Shown piece by piece: positions 1-6,154 of a DNA stretch of 34,520 nt. The DNA lies in contig JAYTUU010000031.1 in NCBI GenBank assembly GCA_043744375.1, positions 1 through 34,520 of the forward strand. Direction: 5' to 3'. The notes beneath the pieces are model-generated. The model was not told where the DNA came from. It saw only the letters and a program-made list of their open reading frames with translations, and made no database searches. The stretch comes from CAIYPH01 sp043744375. GTDB taxonomy: Bacteria; Pseudomonadota; Alphaproteobacteria; Acetobacterales; Acetobacteraceae. How positions within the stretch are numbered: position 1 is the first letter of the stretch; every line of letters begins with the position of its first letter. The translations under genes and the position numbers were made by a program.

Positions 1-48
1 CCGACCTACGAGGGGATCATATTCGTGACGCTGGCTGGCGGGGAGCCC

Positions 49-233
49 CAGGGCAATCGGGTGAAGGGAACGGCGGTGCTCAACCGTCATTGCGAGCCCT
101 TGCGAAGCAATCCAGAGCCGCCCAAACGGTCTTGTGGCGATGCTGGATTGCTTCGCAAGGGCTCGCAATGACGCCCATCAGGGGAAGGATGAGTGCCGAG
201 ACCTGCAATGCCGTGCTTCACCCGATTGCCCTG
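49..233. repeat. 18-bp perfect inverted repeat flanking a REP-like hairpin
   Basis: Bases 49-66 and 216-233 are perfect reverse complements over 18 bp (arm core GGGCAATCGGGTGAAG). The right arm is also the start of the conserved DNA upstream of the gene at 293, and a diverged copy of that arm lies at 2246 upstream of the second family member. The left arm may therefore be the outward-facing edge of another copy of the same repeat family. No gene is recognisable in bases 1-292 apart from this nested repeat structure. Confidence 0.6.
85..173. repeat. REP-like palindrome, 31-bp perfect arms
   Basis: Arms 85-115 and 143-173 are perfect 31-bp reverse complements with a 27-base spacer. Each arm begins or ends with the CGTCATTGCGAG and GAAGCAATCC words seen in widespread proteobacterial intergenic palindromic repeats. 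The transcript would fold into a very stable hairpin. An open reading frame runs across it, but I treat that as chance. Confidence 0.7.
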
Positions 234-292
234 CCATCCCCACCCCCAAAAACCCCTTGCGCCGGACTCCCAAATGCACTAGGAATATTTTC
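216..292 (+). repeat. Conserved upstream segment, copy A
   Basis: This 77-base stretch ends at the ATG of the gene at 293. It matches 2246-2310, which ends at the ATG of the gene at 2311, apart from about 12 extra bases here and scattered substitutions. Shared words include CTTCAYCCGATTGCC, TTGCGCCGGA and TAGGAATATTTTC, so the duplicated unit carries its own leader and ribosome binding site (AGGA about 8 bases before the ATG). Confidence 0.65.
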
Positions 293-580
293 ATGAACCT
301 CGCCCCCCTCACCCCCGAACTCTGCGCCACAGCGCCCGAGATCGCCCGGCGGTTCACCATCATCATCGCCTCCATCGTCGCCCTCATCGCCCGCGCTTTC
401 CTGCGCAACCCCCGCCTCCTCCCCCTCATCGTCCCGCTCTACAACCGCCTCAACTGCGCCGCCCGCCGCTTCACCACCCTGATGGCCCGTGTCGCCGCCA
501 ACAAACACCCCACCCCGCGCCCAAGCCGAGCGCGTGCCGGCATCCGCAAGCCCAAACCCCCGATCCCCACCACCCACGCG
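293..580 (+). pseudogene. Truncated copy of an unknown duplicated gene family
   Basis: I do not recognise the function. The first 96 residues align almost position for position with the gene at 2311-2895, sharing TAPEIARRFT, FLRNPRLLP, RRFTTLMARVAA and PSRARAG. At base 580 homology stops and the frame runs straight into the C-terminal part of an IS3-type transposase, so the last 98 residues of the family protein are missing. The visible part has a hydrophobic stretch (residues 23-50) in a very basic Arg/Pro-rich protein. The open frame continues to 919 and could yield a chimeric protein of about 208 residues. The start is the ATG at 293, with an AGGA eight bases upstream as in the intact copy. 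Confidence 0.7.
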
Positions 581-960
581 CAAGCGCGCAACGCCGTGTT
601 CGACTTCATCGAAGGCTTCTACAATCCGCAGCGCCGGCACTCGTCGCTCGGCTACGTTTCGCCGGTGGCGTTCGAACGCAAACACTGGGCGTGTGCGGCT
701 TCCCCCGACGCACTCGATCCTGCCGTCGTGCTCGGGGCCCTCAAGGCCAAGCCCTTGCGGGCGCGTGAAGCACGCGGCCTTGACCGCCCCTCCGCGCGGC
801 GACGTGTTGAAACTGCGGGCCGGGACGGAAGGATGGGCTCCGCAGGGGCCGAACAAAAAATCCCACCAGCAGGCACGAAGAACAGGAAGGAACAAGCAAT
901 AGGAAGTCAGATAAAGTAGCCTGATCCCAAGACCTCAACTGTCCACGGAAACGGGGTAGG
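581..960 (+). mobile_element. IS3-family transposase 3' fragment
   Basis: In frame with the preceding truncated gene, the translation shows the C-terminal signature of IS3 OrfB transposases: a FIEGFYNPQRRHSSLGY segment followed by SPVAFER. This is the end of the DDE integrase core; the D, D and most of the E region are absent. The frame remains open to a TAG at 917-919. A candidate right terminal repeat lies near 939-962 (word TGTCCACGGAAACGGGG). No left end is present, so this is a remnant left by deletion or recombination rather than an intact insertion. The right boundary is approximate. Confidence 0.75.
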
Positions 961-991
961 TCCAAGGTGCGTCTGTGGAGCGGCTTGCGAT

Positions 992-1017
992 GGCGGATGA
1001 CGCTTCGCTCTTCCGCC
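992..1017. repeat. Short palindromic repeat (GGCGGA...TCCGCC)
   Basis: A 6-bp inverted repeat (992-997 and 1012-1017) sits in a segment reminiscent of dispersed intergenic repeats in alphaproteobacteria. It lies between the IS3 remnant and the AT-rich ORF and may mark the left edge of that insert. Nothing else is visible in 961-1085. Confidence 0.35.
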
Positions 1018-1085
1018 CTACGGGGTGCTTGCGAATACGCTGAGTGTGCGAGTATCATACCGGGGAAATTGGCCTGGGCAGGAAT

Positions 1086-1688
1086 ATGTGGACTACGGAA
1101 GCTCTCAAGGATAAAAATATCACATCCGCGATAGAATTTTTGAAAACAAAGGGATATAAATTTAACAATAGTGATAATTATATTTATATAGCGGCCCCTG
1201 GAAAAGGCAATGTAGAAAAAATTAATAGCCTGATGTGGCTAAATGAATTTCTTGTGAATCATTTGTCAAGCCCAATAAATTCGACGGAGACTGACCGGCA
1301 GCAAAAATCGTCTCAGAGTGGGGACGCTAGAAGTGAGAGGAGGCGGACCCCTCAGCACAGTGGAGTCGAAACAGTAGACACGAGGGCGATATTTGAATTG
1401 AAACAGGCGCTTACTAAGATGACTGCCGATCTTGAGGCAGCTAATCGCCGAGCAAATATGATGCAAGATCGCGCTATTCGAGCCGAAGCACGTATCGCGA
1501 TCTTGGAGCAGCACCACTTGCCAGCAGAATTTGGCGACCCAAAGAGCAAATACGGGAAAATACGTAGGTTAGTTGCCCGAGAACTTCATCCCGATCATAG
1601 TAAATCGGAAGGGATAGAAAAGATCGTTCGGGCAGAGATTTTCAAAGATCTATGGCCTAAGATTGAATCTATAGATCGAGATGATTAA
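1086..1688 (+). CDS. AT-rich foreign ORF with coiled coil and C-terminal J-like domain
   Basis: This encodes 200 residues of no named family that I recognise. The N-terminal 60 residues are a small mixed domain rich in Lys/Asn, residues about 65-95 are a polar linker, about 100-145 a Glu/Ala/Arg-rich probable coiled coil, and about 153-195 a J-like helix pair with the HPD tripeptide at 168-170 (LVARELHPDH). In DnaJ proteins the HPD contacts Hsp70, so a co-chaperone-like role is possible but unproven. Base composition is far more AT-rich than its surroundings and codon use differs (AAA, ATA, AAT), indicating transfer. The ATG at 1086 is preferred, with AGGA just upstream but a short spacing; an in-frame GTG at 1044 is the alternative. 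It stands alone between two transposase remnants. Confidence 0.7.
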   Translation: MWTTEALKDKNITSAIEFLKTKGYKFNNSDNYIYIAAPGKGNVEKINSLMWLNEFLVNHLSSPINSTETDRQQKSSQSGDARSERRRTPQHSGVETVDTRAIFELKQALTKMTADLEAANRRANMMQDRAIRAEARIAILEQHHLPAEFGDPKSKYGKIRRLVARELHPDHSKSEGIEKIVRAEIFKDLWPKIESIDRDD

Positions 1689-1866
1689 AAAATATAACCA
1701 TTAATCTCACGTATCCTCTCATTTTCAATCGTCTGCTATATAGCGCCGATTCGCGCGGATTTCATAGATTTTTTGGCTCGATTGGAGCTGGAGCATCGAG
1801 ATCGGCAAAGTGGTTTCGCGGCGTCGGCGTCCTCGCGAGGCTCGTTCGTTCCTGATCGCGCTGTAG

Positions 1867-2052
1867 GGTACTGCCCTGTATGCCAAGCGGATTGTCGCCT
1901 TGGCCGGAGCCACTCTTGGCGTCATGGCGGCGGGGTCGCTTGCGGTGGCGATGATCGGCCAGGCGCTGGCCCAGGCGCGTGGTCTGGTGACCAAGCACGC
2001 CGTCAAGCAAGTGGACCGTCTGCTCGCGGCTGGATCGATGACCTTCGGTTGA
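1867..2052 (+). pseudogene. IS4-family transposase N-terminal remnant
   Basis: The frame from 1867 to the TGA at 2050-2052 gives a stretch with the recognisable start of IS4-type transposases: LYAKRIVALAGATLGV followed by AQARGLVTKHAVKQVDRLL. The family protein normally starts just before this and continues for several hundred residues with a DDE catalytic core; here a stop (TAG at 1864) precedes it and a TGA truncates it, and the catalytic core is gone. It is a dead fragment with GC content like the host genome. Confidence 0.7.
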
Positions 2053-2198
2053 CATGGTACATTCTCGCCCGACGCGCTGGCGAAGCCCCCGATGCGCTGG
2101 CGAAGTCTGGGAATCCTCGTCCCGTTTCCGCATTGCACACGAGCCGAAATGCCGAGCACGCGGCAATGCTGATCCAGCCGCAAGCAGTAGGGGGGATC

Positions 2199-2216
2199 AA
2201 AGGGGCGTGCCCCTTT
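2199..2216. repeat. Short perfect hairpin AAAGGGG-CGTG-CCCCTTT
   Basis: A 7-bp perfect stem with a 4-base loop, preceded by a G-run and GATC. It resembles short interspersed G/C-rich hairpins common between genes in this group. There is no T-run on either side, so it is not an obvious terminator. Confidence 0.4.
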
Positions 2217-2245
2217 GCCGGCGGAGCCTTGATTGCGGCTTGAGC

Positions 2246-2310
2246 CTTCATCCGATTGCCTTGCCAAAAAACCCTTGCGCCGGAATCCCAAATGCGCTAG
2301 GAATATTTTC
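2246..2310 (+). repeat. Conserved upstream segment, copy B
   Basis: This is the counterpart of 216-292 (copy A). It ends at the start codon at 2311 and includes the same AGGA ribosome binding site eight bases before the ATG. Confidence 0.65.
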
Positions 2311-2895
2311 ATGAACCCCGACCCCCTCACCCCCGACCTCCGCGCCACAGCGCCCGAGATCGCCCGGCGGTTCACCCTCATCATCGCCTCCATCGCCGCC
2401 CTCATCATGCGCGCCTTCCTGCGCAACCCCCGCCTCCTCCCCATCATCTTCCCGCTCTGCAACCGCCTCACCCGCATCGCCCGCCGCTTCACCACTCTGA
2501 TGGCCCGCGTCGCCGCCGACAAACACCCCACCTTGCGCCCGAGCCGAGCGCGTGCCGGCACCCGCAAGCCCAGGCTGCCGATCCCCACCAGCCACGCCTG
2601 GCTCATCCGCGCCATCCCCTACGAGGCCGCCGCCTTCGCCTCCCAACTCGCGCATCTCCTCGCCGAGCCCGGCGTCGCCGCACTCCTCGCCGCCGTCCCC
2701 ACCGTGCAGCGCCTCCTCAACCCCATTCGCCACGCCCTCGCGCTCCAGCCCGCGCCGCCGCGGCCCAAGCGAAAGCGCCCGCCCGCGCCCAAAATGCGGC
2801 CGGCCCAGCGCGGCACCCCGCCGCGCCCCCTCTACCCGACACTCCAGGCCCTCCGCCCCTGGCCACCCCGCCTGACCAACTTGAAACCGGCCTGA
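2311..2895 (+). CDS. Unknown Arg/Pro-rich protein, intact member of a duplicated family
   Basis: This encodes 194 residues of unknown function. An N-terminal TAPEIARRFT segment is followed by a hydrophobic helix (about residues 23-45), a strongly basic middle (RRFTTLMARV, PSRARAG), a predicted helical segment with HAWLIRAIPYEAAAFASQL and LLAEPGVAALLAAVPTVQRLL, and a Pro/Lys/Arg-rich tail. It is the full-length counterpart of the truncated gene at 293. The ATG at 2311 is supported by AGGA (2299-2302) and by identity of both leader and start with copy 1. I have the impression that such proteins occur in many copies in Acetobacteraceae genomes, but this is recollection and could not be checked. 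Neighbours give no functional clue. Confidence 0.65.
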   Translation: MNPDPLTPDLRATAPEIARRFTLIIASIAALIMRAFLRNPRLLPIIFPLCNRLTRIARRFTTLMARVAADKHPTLRPSRARAGTRKPRLPIPTSHAWLIRAIPYEAAAFASQLAHLLAEPGVAALLAAVPTVQRLLNPIRHALALQPAPPRPKRKRPPAPKMRPAQRGTPPRPLYPTLQALRPWPPRLTNLKPA

Positions 2896-2921
2896 TCCAC
2901 CACGCCGACGCGCGGCCGAAA

Positions 2922-2936
2922 TGTTACGATATAACA
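2922..2936. promoter_or_regulatory. 15-bp AT-rich near-palindrome, Zur-box-like
   Basis: TGTTACGATATAACA has 5-bp symmetric ends and resembles alphaproteobacterial Zur-type boxes. It lies between the converging 3' ends of the genes at 2311-2895 and 2941-3567, where no start codon is near, so a regulatory role is doubtful. Confidence 0.2.
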
Positions 2937-2940
2937 ACAA

Positions 2941-3567
2941 TCAAACCGGTGGCGCCGTGCAATGCGCCACATACGCCGGCCGCTCCTTCATCCGCTCATA
3001 CCACCGCCGCAGGTTCGGCAATTCCACCCGCCCGGGCAGATCGAGCACGAACCAGCGATGCACCTGCGGCCCATAGACGACATCGGCCAGCGTAAAATCA
3101 TCGCCGGCGATCCAGTCGTGCCGTGCCAGTTGCCCATCGATGATCGCATACAACGCTTGCGCCTGCCGAATCGCCGCCGCAATCGCCGCGTTGTCCCGCT
3201 TCTCCGGCGGCGTCCGCACCAGCCCGAGAAAAAACACCCCGATCGGCCCGCTGAACGCCGTCTGCTGAAAATCCATCCACGCATCGACCAGCCCCGCCGC
3301 CTTCGGGTCCCGCGGATACAACGTCGCCTCCGGCGCATGGGCACGGCAGAGATACCGAATGATCGCATTGCTCTCGAACAGCGAATACCCGTCCTCTTCC
3401 AGCGCCGGCACCAACCCGAGCGGCTGCATCGCCCGATACGCCGGCGTCGCCGTCCCGCCAAACGCCCCGCCCACATCGATGCGCTCGTATTTCAGCCCCA
3501 ACTCATCGAGAACATGCAGCACTTTCATGACGTTGGACGACGTCTTGCGGCCCCAAAGTCGGATCAT
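2941..3567 (-). CDS. Glutathione S-transferase family protein
   Basis: This 208-residue protein has the two-domain cytosolic GST layout. The N-terminal thioredoxin-like domain (about 1-80) carries an active-site-like KTSSNVMK segment (Ser10/Ser11) and the ESNAIIRYL motif that binds the glutamyl part of glutathione. The C-terminal helical domain contains the conserved DDFTLADV N-capping segment. Such enzymes conjugate glutathione to electrophiles or isomerise or reduce substrates in the cytoplasm. The start chosen is the ATG at 3567, with GGGAG about eight bases upstream; the open frame extends further but lacks family homology. It converges on the gene at 2311 and is divergent from the DsbB-like gene. 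Substrate unknown. Confidence 0.88.
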   Translation of the reverse strand: MIRLWGRKTSSNVMKVLHVLDELGLKYERIDVGGAFGGTATPAYRAMQPLGLVPALEEDGYSLFESNAIIRYLCRAHAPEATLYPRDPKAAGLVDAWMDFQQTAFSGPIGVFFLGLVRTPPEKRDNAAIAAAIRQAQALYAIIDGQLARHDWIAGDDFTLADVVYGPQVHRWFVLDLPGRVELPNLRRWYERMKERPAYVAHCTAPPV

Positions 3568-3658
3568 CGCGAACTCCCCATCTTGCTCCCGGGACGGTAC
3601 GACGTGTCCGCGCCACCGGCAACTTGCGATGCGCCGGCTGCGGGGCCATAGAGCGGCC

Positions 3659-4186
3659 ATGCCAAGCCCATCCCCCCGTATCGCCCTCGCCGCACTGACC
3701 GCACTGGCGGCGCTGATCCTCTTCGCCGCCCACGCCTCGGAACTCTGGGGCGGCCTGGTCCCCTGTTCGCTCTGTCTCGTCGAACGCTGGCCCTACCGCG
3801 TGGCGATCGCCATCGGCGCCATCGGCCTGGCCTTGCCCGCCCGTTTCCTCCGCCCCGCTTGCGCCCTCTTCGCCCTCGCCATGCTGGCGGCGGCGGCGGC
3901 GGCCCTGGTCCATGTCGGCGTCGAATTCGCCTGGTGGCCCAGCCCGCTGCCGCAATGCGAAGCGCCAAAGCTGGCCGGCCTTTCTTTGGCCGACCGCCTC
4001 GCCGCCATGCCCGCCCGCCCCGCCAAACCCTGCGACGAGCCGACCTATCTGATCGCCTTCCTGCCGATCTCCATGGCCATGATGAACCTCCTCGCCGCCG
4101 TGGCCCTTGCCGCCCTGGCCCTCGCCGCCGCCGCTATGCTCCCACGAGGGCGAGCACCCGCAGCGGGCTCCCCGAACCACCCTTGA
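3659..4186 (+). CDS. dsbB: Disulfide bond formation protein B (DsbB family)
   Basis: This 175-residue inner-membrane protein is a candidate quinone-coupled oxidase that re-oxidises periplasmic DsbA. Four hydrophobic segments are visible (about 8-26, 47-60, 66-88 and 129-160). The first periplasmic loop carries the CSLC pair (Cys36/Cys39) followed by ERWPYR, and the second loop carries Cys100 (PQCEAP) and Cys125 (KPCDEP), matching the two redox pairs of the family. The start could also be the upstream in-frame ATG at 3629, which adds ten basic residues; neither has a strong ribosome binding site. Its last 53 bases overlap the 3' end of the convergent hydrolase gene. Confidence 0.85.
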   Translation: MPSPSPRIALAALTALAALILFAAHASELWGGLVPCSLCLVERWPYRVAIAIGAIGLALPARFLRPACALFALAMLAAAAAALVHVGVEFAWWPSPLPQCEAPKLAGLSLADRLAAMPARPAKPCDEPTYLIAFLPISMAMMNLLAAVALAALALAAAAMLPRGRAPAAGSPNHP

Positions 4187-4907
4187 TCTTCAACGGCGGG
4201 CTGACGATCAACGCCCCGGTAGCCGGCAACTTGTCGAGGTTGGACAGGCATTGCAGCCCAAACCGGCCCTTCCCATGCATATAGAAATGCGCCGGATACG
4301 GCGGCGTGAAGCCATGCGCCTGCCCCGCATCGGTGCCGATCGTCTCCACACCGAACCCGATCACGTCCCGCTGCTCGACGAGAAAACGCACGGCATCAGG
4401 ATCGGGCCCCGGCGTATGGGCGCCGTCTTCCTTGAGGTTCGAATACGCCGCCCCTGAACGCTTCGACCAGTCGGTCCGCAGAAACACCCAGTTCCCCGCG
4501 GGGATCTTGCCGTTCTTCGCCTCCCACGCCTCGATCACCGCAACCGTCAGAATGAAGTCCGCATTCTCGCCCGCCTCGCGTGAGCAATCGATCACGCAGG
4601 CCGGCGCGATGAAATTCTGCGCCGGAATGGTATCCGTCGTATTGTTCGGCAGATCCTTGCCCGACACCCAATGGATCGGCGCATCGAAATGCGTCCCCGT
4701 ATGCTCGCCACAGGAAAAGTTATTCCAGTACCAGGCCGGCCCCCGGCTGTCATAGCGCGAGATTTCCTCCAGCCGGAACGGTGCGCACTGGCCGAACTCC
4801 GGCGGCAGCGCAATCGTCGGAAACTCCGGCGCCAGAGTCTGGGTGAGATCGACGACCTTGATCTTGCCGGCCAGCAGGTCGGCGGCGAAGGCGGCGAGGC
4901 TGCTCAT
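4134..4907 (-). CDS. Cyclase-family (KynB-like) metal-dependent hydrolase
   Basis: This 257-residue protein has the diagnostic metal-binding motif HTGTHFDAPIH at residues 69-79 (His69, His73, Asp75, His79) and an early DLTQTL segment. The family includes kynurenine formamidase and other amide or lactam hydrolases using two metal ions. The ATG at 4907 (protein start MSSLAAF) is preferred because AGGAG sits about seven bases upstream; the ATG at 4913 lies almost on top of that site. It is the last gene of the minus-strand operon, 20 bases after the DUF35/SDR fusion, and overlaps dsbB tail to tail. In this context it may hydrolyse an amide or ring-derived intermediate (inference). Confidence 0.85.
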   Translation of the reverse strand: MSSLAAFAADLLAGKIKVVDLTQTLAPEFPTIALPPEFGQCAPFRLEEISRYDSRGPAWYWNNFSCGEHTGTHFDAPIHWVSGKDLPNNTTDTIPAQNFIAPACVIDCSREAGENADFILTVAVIEAWEAKNGKIPAGNWVFLRTDWSKRSGAAYSNLKEDGAHTPGPDPDAVRFLVEQRDVIGFGVETIGTDAGQAHGFTPPYPAHFYMHGKGRFGLQCLSNLDKLPATGALIVSPPLKIKGGSGSPLRVLALVGA

Positions 4908-4927
4908 TTGCATGTCTCCTTGTTGTG

Positions 4928-6154
4928 TCAGCGGCCCGCGAGGTCGCGCGCCAGCGTGGCAGGATTGTCATTCCAGCGTGCCATCACGTCCAGTGCGACA
5001 TCACCGACGGCCACCTCCTCTAGCCCGTCCCGCAATCCACGCATGACGGCAGCGGACAACGCCGCCGGCGTCACCTTCGGCGGCGGGATCGCCTGGTGCC
5101 ATTCGTCATCGAGCGGCCCGACAAACGCGTTGAGCACCCGTACCGGCCGCAACTCGTCACGCAGGCTCAGCGCGAGCGACAAGCCCGCCGCTTGTGAAGC
5201 CGCCGCCGCATGATAGCCCGGCAACGGCGCCAACGCCGCCACAGAGACGACATTCACCCAGGCGCAGGCCGGATGCGTTCCATCCGCCCCACGAAACCGC
5301 AGCGCCGGGCCAAGCGCCTGGGCCAGCCGCAGCGGCCCGAAATACGCCGCCTCCATCTCCTCCCGTGCCGTCACCAGATCGCTCCGCCCCAGCACGTCCC
5401 CCGGCCGGAGCTGCAACCCGGTATTCACGACCACGTCGATCCGTCCCCCAAACGCCGCCGCCATCCGCCCGACGCTCTCGCCGTCCGTGAGATCAAGCGG
5501 CACCCGCTCACCGATCACACGATCCTGCCCAGCAAACGGCCGCCACGCATCGGCTATCCCGACAAACACCGTGGCCGCCCTCGCATCGAGCAAGGCCGCC
5601 GCCAGCGATTGCCCGAACGCCGAGCGCCCATCCGTCACCAGCACCCGCCGGCCACGCGGATCGCAGGTCATCTCACGCAATTGCCGATCGTCCTGCATGT
5701 TCGGAGTATCCTGTTCAGGCATCGCCATCATGACGCCCTGGCCGGACCTGTCGAGCCGCAGGGTTAGCCGCGTCCGCTGCCCAGCCGCCACATCGCCATG
5801 CAGATGGGCCACAACGCTCGGCCCGCACTCCAGCACCACCGTGCCAATCCGCCATGGCATCCGGCTACGAAAATACGGATCAGCACTCACTCTGACGGTC
5901 GTCTCCGCCACAACGCGGCCCCATGGCGAAACAGCACGCCAGGACAGCGACGTGCCGAGGCACCGATTGCAAACCTCCCGCGGCGGATACAGCGTGGTTC
6001 CACACGCATCGCAAACCTGCAACGCAAACCGCCCAACCGCCGCCGCGGCGGCAAGGCCGAGAGCAGCACGGCTGCGGAACCCAGGCGGCAGCAGCGGCAG
6101 CCGCGTCGGCCGCATCGGATCCTTGGCAGCCGGAGGCGGCATCGGCGCGGTCAT
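4928..6154 (-). CDS. DUF35 OB-fold Zn-ribbon protein fused to a degenerate SDR domain
   Basis: This 408-residue fusion has an N-terminal rubredoxin-like zinc ribbon with Cys48/Cys51 and Cys62/Cys65 (CDACGTTLYPPREVCNRC), followed by a DUF35 OB-fold (about 66-140). DUF35 proteins are obligate partners of thiolase-like enzymes, and its gene overlaps the thiolase-like gene by ATGA. From about residue 168 it becomes a short-chain dehydrogenase-like domain, but the nucleotide motif is weak (VTDGRSAFGQ) and the Tyr-x3-Lys pair is Y314-HAA-A318, so the catalytic lysine is missing. Ser304 and Tyr314 remain. The SDR part may be structural or regulatory. The start is the ATG at 6154 inside the stop of the upstream gene. 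The upstream in-frame extension lacks homology. Confidence 0.8.
   Translation of the reverse strand: MTAPMPPPAAKDPMRPTRLPLLPPGFRSRAALGLAAAAAVGRFALQVCDACGTTLYPPREVCNRCLGTSLSWRAVSPWGRVVAETTVRVSADPYFRSRMPWRIGTVVLECGPSVVAHLHGDVAAGQRTRLTLRLDRSGQGVMMAMPEQDTPNMQDDRQLREMTCDPRGRRVLVTDGRSAFGQSLAAALLDARAATVFVGIADAWRPFAGQDRVIGERVPLDLTDGESVGRMAAAFGGRIDVVVNTGLQLRPGDVLGRSDLVTAREEMEAAYFGPLRLAQALGPALRFRGADGTHPACAWVNVVSVAALAPLPGYHAAAASQAAGLSLALSLRDELRPVRVLNAFVGPLDDEWHQAIPPPKVTPAALSAAVMRGLRDGLEEVAVGDVALDVMARWNDNPATLARDLAGR

Larger units (their letters stand above)
1689..2310. other. Gene-poor remnant region
   Basis: No intact gene is supported here. It contains AT-rich trailing DNA of the foreign ORF (1689-1770), the IS4 transposase remnant (1867-2052), a degraded stretch with an imperfect tandem repeat around 2078-2112, a short hairpin (2199-2216) and the conserved leader of the next gene (2246-2310). 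Confidence 0.6.

Noticed and set aside
85..173. CRISPR-like repeat
   Set aside because: It is a single palindrome with no regular direct repeats or spacers.
218..895. Long minus-strand open frames over the IS3/duplicate region
   Set aside because: They run antisense to the supported family gene and transposase tail and have the Gly/Arg-rich look of GC-driven shadow frames.
2078..2112. Imperfect tandem repeat GCGCTGGCGAAG
   Set aside because: Only two units in degraded DNA; no function supported.
2248..2940. Minus-strand frame of 230 codons antisense to the unknown gene at 2311
   Set aside because: Gly/Glu/Arg-rich composition typical of a shadow; the plus-strand copy has a conserved start, leader and ribosome binding site.
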